Positions 49,967 through 57,976 of a DNA stretch of 64,000 nt are shown here, piece after piece (position 1 is the first letter of the stretch; each line of letters begins with the position of its first letter). The translations under genes and the position numbers were made by a program. Origin of the DNA: Azonexus sp. (lineage in GTDB: Bacteria > Pseudomonadota > Gammaproteobacteria > Burkholderiales > Rhodocyclaceae); assembly GCA_031260295.1 (NCBI GenBank), contig JAIRKE010000001.1, positions 62,001 through 126,000 on the forward strand. The letters are read 5' to 3'. The notes below the pieces were generated by a model. It had not been told where the DNA came from and did not search any database. It worked only from the letters and a program-made list of their open reading frames with translations.

Positions 49967-50664
49967 ACGCCGCGCCGCTGGCGGAAATACTCGCTCGCGG
50001 CGACATCTGGCGCGGCGATGCGCTGGCCGAGTTGCCGGCCGCCACCATTCCCAGTGGTCATGCCGAACTCGATGCCGAACTGCCGGGCGGCGGCTGGCCT
50101 TGCGGCGCGCTGATCGAATTGCTGGCGACACAGGCGGGCATCGGCGAAATGAGCCTGTTGTTGCCGGCCTTGGCCCGGCTGTCCGCCAGCGGCGGCTGGC
50201 TGGCCCTGGTGGCGCCGCCCTGGCAGCCCCACGGCCCGGCTTGCGCTGCCGCCGGCCTGCATCTGGAGCGCCTGGTCGTCGTCCGCGCCGGCCGGCAGGC
50301 CGCCTGGTGCTGCGAGCAATTGATCGCCAGCGGCGGTTTTGCCGGCGTGCTGGCCTGGCCGGAGCGCGATTTCGATGCTCGGGCGCTACGCCGGCTGCAA
50401 GTGGCCGCTGAGGGGCGGCGGGTTTTCGCCGCGCTGTGGCGGCCTGTCGCGGCGATGCAGGTGCCGTCGCCGGCGCCCTTGCGCATCGTCCTCGACGCCG
50501 TGGCCGGCGCTTTGTCGCTACAGATCATCAAGCGGCGCGGCCGACCGGCGGCGCGGCCGCTGAACTTGGCCGTGCCACGGCCAGGAAGGAATGCGCGTGT
50601 TGTGGCTAGCCCTGCATTTTCCCCTGTTCGCGCTGGAATCCCTGCCGCTGCGGCAGTCGCCTAG
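49963..50664 (+). CDS. imuA: ImuA, SOS mutasome accessory protein
   Basis: 233-residue RecA/SulA-like protein: [43 protein letters not shown] near the N-terminus and [25 protein letters not shown] follow ImuA. Acts with ImuB and DnaE2 in damage-induced mutagenesis. The last ~74 bp overlap imuB in another frame; the Ala/Pro-rich C-terminus is encoded in that overlap. Confidence 0.9.
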   Translation: MNAAPLAEILARGDIWRGDALAELPAATIPSGHAELDAELPGGGWPCGALIELLATQAGIGEMSLLLPALARLSASGGWLALVAPPWQPHGPACAAAGLHLERLVVVRAGRQAAWCCEQLIASGGFAGVLAWPERDFDARALRRLQVAAEGRRVFAALWRPVAAMQVPSPAPLRIVLDAVAGALSLQIIKRRGRPAARPLNLAVPRPGRNARVVASPAFSPVRAGIPAAAAVA

Positions 50665-52015
50665 CGCCGTTGTCGGACGCGGTCGCATCCTGGCCGGCGA
50701 TCCGGGCGCGCTGGCGGCGGGTGTGGTGCCGGGGCAGAAATTGTCCACGGCGCTCGGCCTGGCGCCGGAGCTGCGCGTCTTCGAGCGCGACCCGGCGCGC
50801 GAGGCGCAAACGCTGGCCGGTCTTGCCTGTGCCGCCGGGCGTTTCACGCCCAGCGTCAGCCTGGCGCCGCCGGACGCCTTATTGCTCGAAATCGGCGGCT
50901 GTTTGCGCCTGTTCGGCGGCGCGCCGGCGCTGGTCGAGGCGGTGCTGGCAGCTTGTGGCGAGCAGGGCTGGTCGGTCGCCTGGGCCGCCGCCCCGACGCC
51001 GCTGGCGGCGCTGTGGCTGGCGCGGGCCGGCGGCCGGCGGATCGTCACGGCGGCGCAGTTGCCGGCTGCGCTGGCACCGTTGCCCTGCACCCTGCCCGGT
51101 TGGCCGGCGGCGCTCGTCGCCCGCCTGGAATCCTTCGGCCTGCGCTGCCTCGGCGATCTGGCGACCTTGCCGAGCAGCGGCCTGCGCCAGCGGATCGGCC
51201 AAGCGCCGGTGGACGACCTACTGCGCGCTCGTGGCGAGTTGCCCGATCCGCGCCGCTGTTTCGTTTTTCCCGAATGTTTCGCCACGACGCTCGAATTGCC
51301 GTCGCGTGTCGAGCACGCCGAAGCGCTGGCCTTTGCCGGCCAGCGCCTGTTGGCGGCCCTGGCCGGCTGGCTGCATGGCCGTCAGGCACTGGTGCGCGCC
51401 TGCACCTTGCATCTGCATCACGATGACGGGAGTCGCAGCGCCTTGCCGTTGCGCCTCGGCGAAGCCAGCGCCGACGAGGCGCGCCTGCTGCGTCTGCTGC
51501 GCGAGCATCTGGGCCGGCTGACGCTGGCGGCGCCGGTCGAGGCCTTGTGTCTTGAAGCCGACGAGGTGCTGGCTCAAACCGGCGACAGCGGCCAATTGTT
51601 CACCGAAGCGATGGCTGGCGAGGGCGCGGCGGCCTGCCTCGAACGCCTGCGCGCCCGGCTCGGCGCGCAAGCAGTGCAGGTGCTCGGCCTGTGCGCCGAT
51701 CATCGGCCGGAGTGCGCCACCGTGGCCGGCGACCCGGAGCGCCAGCCGGCTGCCGCCCTGGCCAAACCGCGCCCGCTGTGGCTGCTGCCGACGCCGCAGC
51801 CGCTCGCCGAGCGGGCCGACGGGCCGCATTGGCACGGCCCGCTGCATCTGGTGACGCGCGGCGAGCGCCTGGAAAGCGGCTGGTGGGATGGCGGCGAGGA
51901 GAATGCCGCCGGCGATATCCGCCGCGACTATTTCGTCGCCCGCAACCAGCGGGGACAGTGGGCCTGGATTTTCCGCGATGCTCGGGGTTGGTTCCTGCAC
52001 GGCCTGTTCGCGTAG
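50591..52015 (+). CDS. imuB: ImuB, catalytically inactive Y-family polymerase homologue
   Basis: 474 residues. The start [16 protein letters not shown] corresponds to the Y-family palm motif but lacks the catalytic acidic pair of DinB, as usual for ImuB. PGWPAALVARLESFGLRCLGDLATLP gives the helix-hairpin-helix, and the C-terminal segment (YFVARNQRGQWAWIFRDARGWFLHGLFA) is typical. It bridges ImuA, the clamp and DnaE2. Overlaps imuA, and ends 9 bp before dnaE2. Confidence 0.93.
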   Translation: MRVLWLALHFPLFALESLPLRQSPSAVVGRGRILAGDPGALAAGVVPGQKLSTALGLAPELRVFERDPAREAQTLAGLACAAGRFTPSVSLAPPDALLLEIGGCLRLFGGAPALVEAVLAACGEQGWSVAWAAAPTPLAALWLARAGGRRIVTAAQLPAALAPLPCTLPGWPAALVARLESFGLRCLGDLATLPSSGLRQRIGQAPVDDLLRARGELPDPRRCFVFPECFATTLELPSRVEHAEALAFAGQRLLAALAGWLHGRQALVRACTLHLHHDDGSRSALPLRLGEASADEARLLRLLREHLGRLTLAAPVEALCLEADEVLAQTGDSGQLFTEAMAGEGAAACLERLRARLGAQAVQVLGLCADHRPECATVAGDPERQPAAALAKPRPLWLLPTPQPLAERADGPHWHGPLHLVTRGERLESGWWDGGEENAAGDIRRDYFVARNQRGQWAWIFRDARGWFLHGLFA

Positions 52016-52024
52016 GGTGCCGCG

Positions 52025-55000
52025 ATGTCCCTGCCGGCCTATGCCGAACTGCACTGTCTGTCCAATTTCAGCTTCCTGCGCGGCGCTTCGCATCCCGATG
52101 AACTGGTCGGGCAGGCGGCTGCCCTAGGTTATAGCGCGCTGGCGTTGACCGACGAATGCTCGCTGGCCGGCATCGTTCGCGCCCACCAGGCGGCGAAAAA
52201 AGCGGGCCTGAAGCTGATGGTCGGCAGCGAGATGGCGATCGCCGATGGGCTGAAATTGGTGTTCCTGGTCAGGAACCGCGAGGGCTACGGCAATCTTTCG
52301 GCGCTGATCACACTGGCCCGGCGGCGGGCGGCGAAGGGCGCCTACACCTTGCAGCGCCACGATCTCAATGCTGTTTCGCCGAATGGCGCGCTGCCCGATT
52401 GCCTGGTGCTGTGGGTACCCGGCGCGGCACCGGCGGTGGCCGACGGGCGCTGGCTGGCCGAGCGTTTTCCCGGCCGGCTGTGGCTTGCCGTCGAGTTGCA
52501 CGCCGGGCCGGACGACGCGGCCCGGCTGGCCGAATTGCAGGATTTGGGCGCTGCCTGTGGCCTGCCGCTGGTCGCTGCCGGCGACGTGCATATGCATGTC
52601 CGGGCGCGGCGTCCGTTGCAGGACGTGTTGACCGCGCTGCGCCTGAAAACCTCGGTGTTCGCGGCCGGCTACGCCCTGTTCCCGAATGGCGAACGGCATC
52701 TGCGTTCGCGCCTGCGCCTCGCTCGGCTTTATCCGCCGGAACTGCTGGCCGAAACGCTGGTTGTTGCCGGGCAATGCGCTTTCAGTCTTGACGAGTTGCG
52801 CTATGAGTATCCCGAGGAAATCGTGTCGTCCGGCCACACGCTGACCTCCTGGCTGCGCCACGAAACCGAGGCCGGTCTGCGCCGCCGCTACCCGCAAGGC
52901 GAGCCGCCGGCGGTGCGGGGACGCATCGAGCACGAACTGGCGTTGATCGCCGAACTGCGCTACGAAGCCTATTTCCTGACCGTCTACGACATCGTCCGCT
53001 TTGCCCGTAGCGCCGGCATTCTGTGCCAGGGGCGCGGCTCGGCGGCCAATTCGGCGGTGTGCTTCGCGCTCGGCATCACCGAGGTCGATCCGGCGCACTC
53101 GGCGCTGCTGTTCGAGCGCTTCATCTCCAGGGAGCGCGGCGAGCCGCCGGACATCGACGTCGATTTCGAGCACGAGCGGCGCGATGAAGTGATCGCCTAT
53201 ATCTACGGCAAGTACAGCCGCGAGCGTACGGCGCTGGCGGCGGCACTGATCACCTACCGCACCCGGAGCGCGCTACGCGATGCCGGCCGGGCACTCGGCT
53301 TCGACGTGGCGCGCATCGACGCGCTGACCGCCTCGCTGGCCTGGTGGGATAAACGCGAGCAATTGCCGGAACGTTTCGCCGAGCAGGGCCTCGACCCGGC
53401 TTCGCCGCGCGTCGAGAAATGGCTGTGGATCGCCGAACAGTTGCGCGGTTTTCCCCGCCATCTGACGCAGCACGTTGGCGGCTTCGTCATGTCGCGCGGG
53501 CCGCTCGCCCGGCTGGTGCCGATCGAGAACACGGCGATGCCGGAGCGCACGGTGATCCAGTGGGACAAGGACGATCTCGATGCGGTCGGCCTGATGAAGG
53601 TCGATGTGCTGGCCCTCGGCATGCTCTCGGCACTGCGCCGGATGCTGGCCCTGGTTGGCGAGAGCCGTGGCCGACCGCCGCTGCAACTGCACGAGATTCC
53701 CGCGAATGACGCAGCCACCTACGACATGCTGTGCCGGGCCGACAGCATGGGCGTCTTCCAGGTCGAATCGCGGGCGCAAATGGCCATGCTGCCGCGCCTC
53801 AAGCCGCGCTGCTACTACGACCTGGTGGTCGAGGTGGCGCTGGTCCGGCCCGGGCCGATCCAGGGTGGCATGGTTCGTCCTTATCTGAATCGCCGCCAGG
53901 GTAAGGAAGACATCGAGCTGATCTCGCCGGCTGTCGACAAGGTATTGGAACGCACCTGCGGCGTGCCCATCTTCCAGGAACAGGTCATGCAACTGGCCAT
54001 TGTCGCCGCCGATTTCATGCCCGGCGAGGCTGACGAACTGCGCCGGGCGATGGCTACCTGGCGGCGCAAGGGCGACCTACAGCGTTATCAGGACAAGCTG
54101 CGCGCCGGCATGGCGAAAAACGGTTTGCCGGCCACCTTCGCCGAACGCATCGTGGCCCAGATCCAAGGCTTCGGCGAATACGGCTTTCCCGAATCACATG
54201 CCGCCAGCTTCGCGCTATTGATTTATGCCTCGGCCTGGATCAAGTGCCACCATCCGGCCGTTTTTCTGTGCAGTCTCCTGAACAGCCAGCCAATGGGTTT
54301 TTACTCGCCATCGATGCTGATCCAGGACGCCCGCCGCCACAGTGTCGTCGTGTTGCCGCCGGAAGTTGCCGCCAGCGATTGGGACAGCCGGGTCGAAGCC
54401 GCTGGCGTGGTGCGCCTCGGCCTGCGCGAAATCAAGGGCCTGGCCGAGGTGGCCGGGCAAGGCGTCGCCGCGGCTCGCCGGTGCGGCCCGTTTACCGATG
54501 TCGCCGATCTGGCCGCCCGCAGCGGGCTGGCCCGCCGCGACCTCGATCTGCTGGCCGCCGCCGATGCGCTGAGCAGCCTGGCCGGCCATCGCCGTGCTGC
54601 TGCCTGGACCGCCGCCGCTGTCGCCGACGGCGGCGTGAGGCGCCAGGGCGACCTGTTCGCCGGGCTGCCGCCGGCCGAGTCGTTGCCCACGCAACCGGCC
54701 ACGCTGCCGGCTCCCGGCGAAGGCGAAAACCTGGTCGCCGATTACCGGCATCTCGGCCACAGCCTGCGCCGCCATCCGCTGGTCCTGTTGCGTCGGCAAC
54801 TCGCCGCCCGCCGTTTTCTTCGCGCCGCCGATCTTGCCGCTGCCGCCGACCGGGCGCTGGTCCGCGCCGCTGGCATCGTCGTTGGCCGGCAACGACCGGG
54901 CAGCGCCACCGGCATCGTCTTCGTCACGCTGGAAGACGAAAGCGGCTGGGCCAACATCGTCGTTCAGCCCTGGCTCGTCGATAAGCAACGCCGCGAGTTG

Positions 55001-55135
55001 CTCGGCGCCACGCTGCTTGGCGTCTACGGCCAGTTGCAGCAATCCGGGCAAGTGGTGCACTTGGTCGCCAAGCGCCTGGTCGACCTCTCGGCCTGGCTCG
55101 GTCGCCTGGAAACGACGAGCCGGGACTTCCATTGA
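52025..55135 (+). CDS. dnaE2: error-prone DNA polymerase DnaE2 (ImuC)
   Basis: 1036-residue C-family polymerase. N-terminal PHP domain (YAELHCLSNFSFLRGASHPDEL); catalytic aspartates in PPDIDVDFEHERRDEVIAYIYGKYSRE; fingers region with FGEYGFPESHAASFALLIYASAW; and a C-terminal OB fold (AAGIVVGRQRPGSATGIVFVTLEDE). It lacks the clamp-epsilon features of replicative DnaE1 and is shorter. Last gene of the SOS mutasome operon. Confidence 0.96.
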   Translation: MSLPAYAELHCLSNFSFLRGASHPDELVGQAAALGYSALALTDECSLAGIVRAHQAAKKAGLKLMVGSEMAIADGLKLVFLVRNREGYGNLSALITLARRRAAKGAYTLQRHDLNAVSPNGALPDCLVLWVPGAAPAVADGRWLAERFPGRLWLAVELHAGPDDAARLAELQDLGAACGLPLVAAGDVHMHVRARRPLQDVLTALRLKTSVFAAGYALFPNGERHLRSRLRLARLYPPELLAETLVVAGQCAFSLDELRYEYPEEIVSSGHTLTSWLRHETEAGLRRRYPQGEPPAVRGRIEHELALIAELRYEAYFLTVYDIVRFARSAGILCQGRGSAANSAVCFALGITEVDPAHSALLFERFISRERGEPPDIDVDFEHERRDEVIAYIYGKYSRERTALAAALITYRTRSALRDAGRALGFDVARIDALTASLAWWDKREQLPERFAEQGLDPASPRVEKWLWIAEQLRGFPRHLTQHVGGFVMSRGPLARLVPIENTAMPERTVIQWDKDDLDAVGLMKVDVLALGMLSALRRMLALVGESRGRPPLQLHEIPANDAATYDMLCRADSMGVFQVESRAQMAMLPRLKPRCYYDLVVEVALVRPGPIQGGMVRPYLNRRQGKEDIELISPAVDKVLERTCGVPIFQEQVMQLAIVAADFMPGEADELRRAMATWRRKGDLQRYQDKLRAGMAKNGLPATFAERIVAQIQGFGEYGFPESHAASFALLIYASAWIKCHHPAVFLCSLLNSQPMGFYSPSMLIQDARRHSVVVLPPEVAASDWDSRVEAAGVVRLGLREIKGLAEVAGQGVAAARRCGPFTDVADLAARSGLARRDLDLLAAADALSSLAGHRRAAAWTAAAVADGGVRRQGDLFAGLPPAESLPTQPATLPAPGEGENLVADYRHLGHSLRRHPLVLLRRQLAARRFLRAADLAAAADRALVRAAGIVVGRQRPGSATGIVFVTLEDESGWANIVVQPWLVDKQRRELLGATLLGVYGQLQQSGQVVHLVAKRLVDLSAWLGRLETTSRDFH

Positions 55136-55181
55136 GCGATTGCCGTCCTGATTGGATGTCTGATGAAAGACCGGTTCCGCG

Positions 55182-55210
55182 CTGGCCTTTTTTCCTTTTA
55201 TCCGTATAAT
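55182..55210 (+). promoter_or_regulatory. promoter of first tRNA-Arg
   Basis: A perfect TATAAT (55205-55210) with a CTGGCC -35 region 17 bp upstream and a GCGCGGC discriminator. The same arrangement recurs at 56206-56234. Confidence 0.65.
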
Positions 55211-55226
55211 GCGCGGCTCTGACAGC

Positions 55227-55303
55227 GCGCCCGTAGCTCAGTTGGATAGAGTATCTGGCTACGAACCAGAGGGTCGGGCGTTCGAATCGCTCCGGGCGCG
55301 CCA
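55227..55303 (+). tRNA. tRNA-Arg (anticodon ACG), copy 1
   Basis: 77 nt. The acceptor GCGCCCG pairs with CGGGCGC, the anticodon loop CTACGAA lies between TCTGG and CCAGA, the T-loop is GCGTTCGAATCGC, and CCA is encoded. Identical in sequence to the copy 1,024 bp downstream. Confidence 0.96.
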
Positions 55304-55317
55304 GTCAACCAAGAAAC

Positions 55318-55346
55318 AAGGCACTCCATATGGGGTGCCTTTTTTC
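55318..55346 (+). terminator. terminator after tRNA-Arg copy 1
   Basis: AAGGCACTCC-ATAT-GGGGTGCCTT followed by a T-run (one G-T pair in the stem) ends the tRNA transcript. It also lies just past the 3' end of the converging GDT1-family gene. Confidence 0.8.
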
Positions 55347-55361
55347 TTTGGCGTGATGTTA

Positions 55362-55937
55362 TTAGAGTCCCAACTCCTTTCCCAGACCAAGTAGCGTCGC
55401 AATCCCGAGGATGGCAAAGATGCAGGCGGCAATGGCATGGACGAGACGAACGGGCATCTTGTGGGCAATTCGGTCGCCGAGAAACACTGCCGGTACGTTC
55501 GCAATCATCATTCCAAGCGTAGTGCCTGCGACAACAGACACGAATGCTTGGTACTGAGCTGCCAAGGCAACGGTGGCTACTTGCGTCTTGTCGCCCATCT
55601 CGGCCAGGAAGAACGCGATCAGCGTTGTGCCGAAGACACCATACTTGGCCAGCTTGGCTTCTTCTTCGTCGAGTTTGTCTGGAATGAGCGTCCACACAGC
55701 CATTCCGATAAACGAAATGCCGAGAATCCAGCGCATCGTTTGGGGAGCCATAATTGATGTAATCCAGGAGCCCAGAGCGCCGGCAAACGCGTGATTGGCA
55801 ACGGTAGCCACCAAAATGCCTGCAACGATAGGAATCGGCTTGCGAAACTTGGCGGCAAGAATGAAAGCGAGCAACTGGGTCTTATCGCCGATTTCAGCCA
55901 GGGCAACGATGCCCGTGGATACGAGGAAAGCTTCCAT
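55362..55937 (-). CDS. TMEM165/GDT1 family manganese exporter
   Basis: 191-residue inner-membrane protein with six hydrophobic segments and the two family motifs ALAEIGDKTQLLAFILA (residue ~15) and FLAEMGDKTQVATVALA (~112). Family members move Mn2+ or Ca2+ against H+. The manganese-sensing yybP-ykoY riboswitch directly upstream strongly supports Mn2+ export. The gene lies on the minus strand between two identical tRNA-Arg genes. Confidence 0.92.
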   Translation of the reverse strand: MEAFLVSTGIVALAEIGDKTQLLAFILAAKFRKPIPIVAGILVATVANHAFAGALGSWITSIMAPQTMRWILGISFIGMAVWTLIPDKLDEEEAKLAKYGVFGTTLIAFFLAEMGDKTQVATVALAAQYQAFVSVVAGTTLGMMIANVPAVFLGDRIAHKMPVRLVHAIAACIFAILGIATLLGLGKELGL

Positions 55938-55968
55938 ATTGATGATGTTCCAGCCGGCTATGACGAAT

Positions 55969-56008
55969 GACCACCCTACCTTTGCCGGCCTTGGAAGGTA
56001 GGGTGGTC
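55969..56008 (-). promoter_or_regulatory. expression-platform hairpin of the Mn riboswitch
   Basis: A perfect 14-bp inverted repeat (55969-55982 with 55995-56008) lies between aptamer and coding region. One arm shares the GACC at 56005-56008 with the 3' strand of the aptamer, so the two folds exclude each other. No T-run follows, so control may be by Rho or translation rather than simple termination. Confidence 0.65.
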
Positions 56009-56108
56009 AAAGGTCTTGCCAAGCGTGAAACCGCTTGCGCCATGCCGAGGTAGGCAAGTATGTTGACGCAAGCCTCTTCGTAAAGAAGAGAGGCTACTCC
56101 CCAATGAC
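56005..56108 (-). ncRNA. yybP-ykoY manganese riboswitch
   Basis: Read on the minus strand, the leader has the conserved GGGGAGTAGC (56093-56102), a first hairpin (GCCTCT...AGAGGC), the GTCAACATACT internal-loop core, a second arm, and the closing GCAAGACCTTTGACC. These are the established landmarks of the Mn2+-sensing yybP-ykoY RNA. Outer stem: GTCATTGG with CCTTTGAC. It should switch on the exporter gene at 55362-55937 when Mn2+ is high. Confidence 0.88.
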
Positions 56109-56205
56109 TCGCAAAATTATATCGGCTCTTCCAATGCTTGGTCGACTTTCACAGGTGCAGTGATGCGTTGGTACGAAGCCACAATGGGTGAAACTCAATT
56201 CAGTT

Positions 56206-56234
56206 CTGGCCTTTTCTCGATTTGTCCGTATAAT
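56206..56234 (+). promoter_or_regulatory. promoter of second tRNA-Arg
   Basis: TATAAT (56229-56234), CTGGCC 17 bp upstream and the GCGCGGC discriminator repeat the layout of the copy-1 promoter. From TCCGTATAATGCGCGGCTCT onward the two copies differ by one base up to the tRNA 5' end. Confidence 0.65.
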
Positions 56235-56250
56235 GCGCGGCTCTGGCAGC

Positions 56251-56327
56251 GCGCCCGTAGCTCAGTTGGATAGAGTATCTGGCTACGAACCAGAGGGTCG
56301 GGCGTTCGAATCGCTCCGGGCGCGCCA
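56251..56327 (+). tRNA. tRNA-Arg (anticodon ACG), copy 2
   Basis: 77 nt, identical to copy 1 with encoded CCA. Flanking sequence diverges immediately after the CCA. Confidence 0.96.
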
Positions 56328-56331
56328 GCAG

Positions 56332-56366
56332 AACAATAAAGCCACCATCGAGGTGGCTTTATTGTT
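56332..56366 (+). terminator. terminator after tRNA-Arg copy 2
   Basis: AACAATAAAGCCACC (56332-56346) pairs perfectly with GGTGGCTTTATTGTT (56352-56366) over a 5-base loop, followed by TTC. Confidence 0.85.
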
Positions 56367-56413
56367 TTCAGAGCGTTATAAGGCGGCGTGTGCAACCATC
56401 ATCGATGGAAAAA

Positions 56414-57220
56414 ATGTCCAATTACCCTGATAACCAGCAGTTCGATACGTCGATCGAGGCGACGCTGGATGCCGTGGCCGATTGCCTGCGTCTCGCCCGG
56501 CGGGCGCTGTTCATTACCGGGGCGGGGATTTCGGCCGATTCCGGTTTGCCCACTTATCGTGGCGTCGGCGGGTTGTACGACAGCGAGACGACCGAGGAGG
56601 GGCTCCAGATCGAGGACGCCTTGTCGGGAGAAGTCTTCTCCCTGCGCCCCGACATCACCTGGAAATACCTGATCCAGATCGAGGAGAACTGCCGCGGGGC
56701 AAAGCCGAATGCAGCGCATCGGGCGATTGCCCGGCTCGACGACACCCTGGAACGGGTCATGGTGTTCACGCAGAACGTCGATGGCTTGCACCGGGCGGCG
56801 GGAAGCCGCGAGATCATCGAGATTCATGGCAATTTGCAGGAATTGAAGTGCACGCGCTGCCGCCACGAGGAAGTTGCGACTGATTTTTCCGGGCGCGAGA
56901 TGCCGCCGCGTTGCCCGGCGTGCGGCGGCATCTTGCGGCCCAAGGTCGTGCTGTTCGGCGAGATGCTGCCGGAAGAAGCGCTGGAGCGCTTCATCGATGC
57001 CTTGCAGGAAGGCTTTGATATGGTCTTCAGCATCGGCACTTCCAGTGTTTTCCCCTACATCGTCCAGCCGGTCGTGTTCGCGGCCGACAGCGGTATTCCG
57101 ACGGTGGAAATCAATCCGTCGCAAACGCCGCTCAGCGATATCGTGGATTTCTACCTGCCGCTCGGCGCCGCCGAGGCCATGTCGACCATACTGGCGCGGG
57201 CCGGAATGGATCGTCCGTAG
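56414..57220 (+). CDS. SIR2-family NAD-dependent protein deacylase
   Basis: 268 residues. The NAD-binding motif FITGAGISADSGLPTYRG, the catalytic FTQNVDGLHRAAGS with HGNLQELKC, and a four-Cys zinc site (CTRCRHEE...RCPACGG) are all intact. VLFGEMLPEEAL and FSIGTSSVFPYIV bind NAD. Targets unknown. GGA lies 5 bp before the ATG at 56414; an ATG at 56405 is also in frame. Confidence 0.93.
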   Translation: MSNYPDNQQFDTSIEATLDAVADCLRLARRALFITGAGISADSGLPTYRGVGGLYDSETTEEGLQIEDALSGEVFSLRPDITWKYLIQIEENCRGAKPNAAHRAIARLDDTLERVMVFTQNVDGLHRAAGSREIIEIHGNLQELKCTRCRHEEVATDFSGREMPPRCPACGGILRPKVVLFGEMLPEEALERFIDALQEGFDMVFSIGTSSVFPYIVQPVVFAADSGIPTVEINPSQTPLSDIVDFYLPLGAAEAMSTILARAGMDRP

Positions 57221-57237
57221 GCTCCCGATTATGAATA

Positions 57238-57258
57238 TTTTGTTGCAACGCAACAAAA
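57238..57258. promoter_or_regulatory. phasin operator 1
   Basis: TTTTGTTGC-AAC-GCAACAAAA, a perfect 9-bp inverted repeat just upstream of the phasin -35 element. The core TGTTGCAACGCAACA recurs at operator 2. Probably bound by a PhaR-type repressor (inference from the phasin gene). Confidence 0.7.
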
Positions 57259-57262
57259 GTTC

Positions 57263-57290
57263 TTGACAAGACTGGCTGGCCAGTTAGAAT
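57263..57290 (+). promoter_or_regulatory. sigma-70 promoter of phasin gene
   Basis: Perfect TTGACA (57263-57268), 16-bp spacer, TAGAAT (57285-57290). The two palindromic operators bracket it. Confidence 0.85.
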
Positions 57291-57297
57291 GGAATCA

Positions 57298-57312
57298 TGC
57301 TGCAACGCAACA
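57298..57312. promoter_or_regulatory. phasin operator 2
   Basis: TGCTGC-AAC-GCAACA repeats the operator-1 core with one mismatch, at about the transcription start. Centre-to-centre distance to operator 1 is 57 bp. Confidence 0.65.
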
Positions 57313-57356
57313 GAAGGCAGCAACCCCAGTAGTCCCAACCCCAATGGAGAATGATC

Positions 57357-57896
57357 ATGATTGCCCAGACCCAAGAGTTCGCCCAGTCCGGTTTCAATTT
57401 TGCCCTGTTCTGCGCCAATACCACCTTCCACGGCGTTGAGCGTCTGGCCTTGCTGAACCTGGCGACCGCCCGCTCGGTTTTCGAGACCTCCACCGCCAGC
57501 CTGAATGCGCTGTTTGGCGCCAAGGACGTCCAATCCTTCGTCAATGTTCAGCAGTCGATCACGGCCCCGAGCCTCGAGAAGGGCATGGAATACTCGCGCA
57601 ACGTGATCGCCATCGCCACCGAAACCAAGGACAAGATCGCCAAGGAAGCCGAAGTCCACCTGGCCGACACCCATACCAAGGTTTCCAACCTGGTCGAAAA
57701 GGCTCTGGCCTCCGCGCCGGCAGGTTCGGAAGTGGCCGTGGTCGCCGTCAAGTCGGCCATCAAGTCCGCCAGCGATGCCTACCAGGGCCTGAACAAGGCT
57801 GCCAAGCAGGCGGCCGAAGTGGCCGAGGCCAGCGTTTCCGCCGCCACCAAGGCGACCCTGAAGGCGGCCAATGTCGTCGCCGCGAAGGCAGCCTAA
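57357..57896 (+). CDS. phaP: phasin family protein
   Basis: 179-residue, mostly helical protein that coats polyhydroxyalkanoate granules. The Phasin_2-type core includes NTTFHGVERLALLNLATARSVFE and ALFGAKDVQSFVNVQQSITAPSLEKGMEYSRNV; the C-terminus is Ala/Lys-rich. GGAG lies 8 bp before the ATG at 57357; an ATG at 57351 is too close to it. Strong promoter plus twin operators suggest high, repressor-controlled expression. Confidence 0.9.
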   Translation: MIAQTQEFAQSGFNFALFCANTTFHGVERLALLNLATARSVFETSTASLNALFGAKDVQSFVNVQQSITAPSLEKGMEYSRNVIAIATETKDKIAKEAEVHLADTHTKVSNLVEKALASAPAGSEVAVVAVKSAIKSASDAYQGLNKAAKQAAEVAEASVSAATKATLKAANVVAAKAA

Positions 57897-57918
57897 GACC
57901 CAGTCGTTTGCCGCAATG

Positions 57919-57947
57919 AAAAAACCGGAGCTTGCTCCGGTTTTTTT
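57919..57947 (+). terminator. terminator after phasin gene
   Basis: AAAAAACCGGAGC-TT-GCTCCGGTTTTTTT is a textbook intrinsic terminator, usable from both sides (parC ends at 57977 on the other strand). Confidence 0.93.
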
Positions 57948-57976
57948 ACGTCCACTTTTCGGGTAGGCAACACCGG

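Noticed and set aside
55227-56327. tRNA-flanked segment as a prophage or integrative element
   Set aside because: The interval is about 1 kb with one riboswitch-controlled exporter gene and no integrase, recombinase or phage gene.
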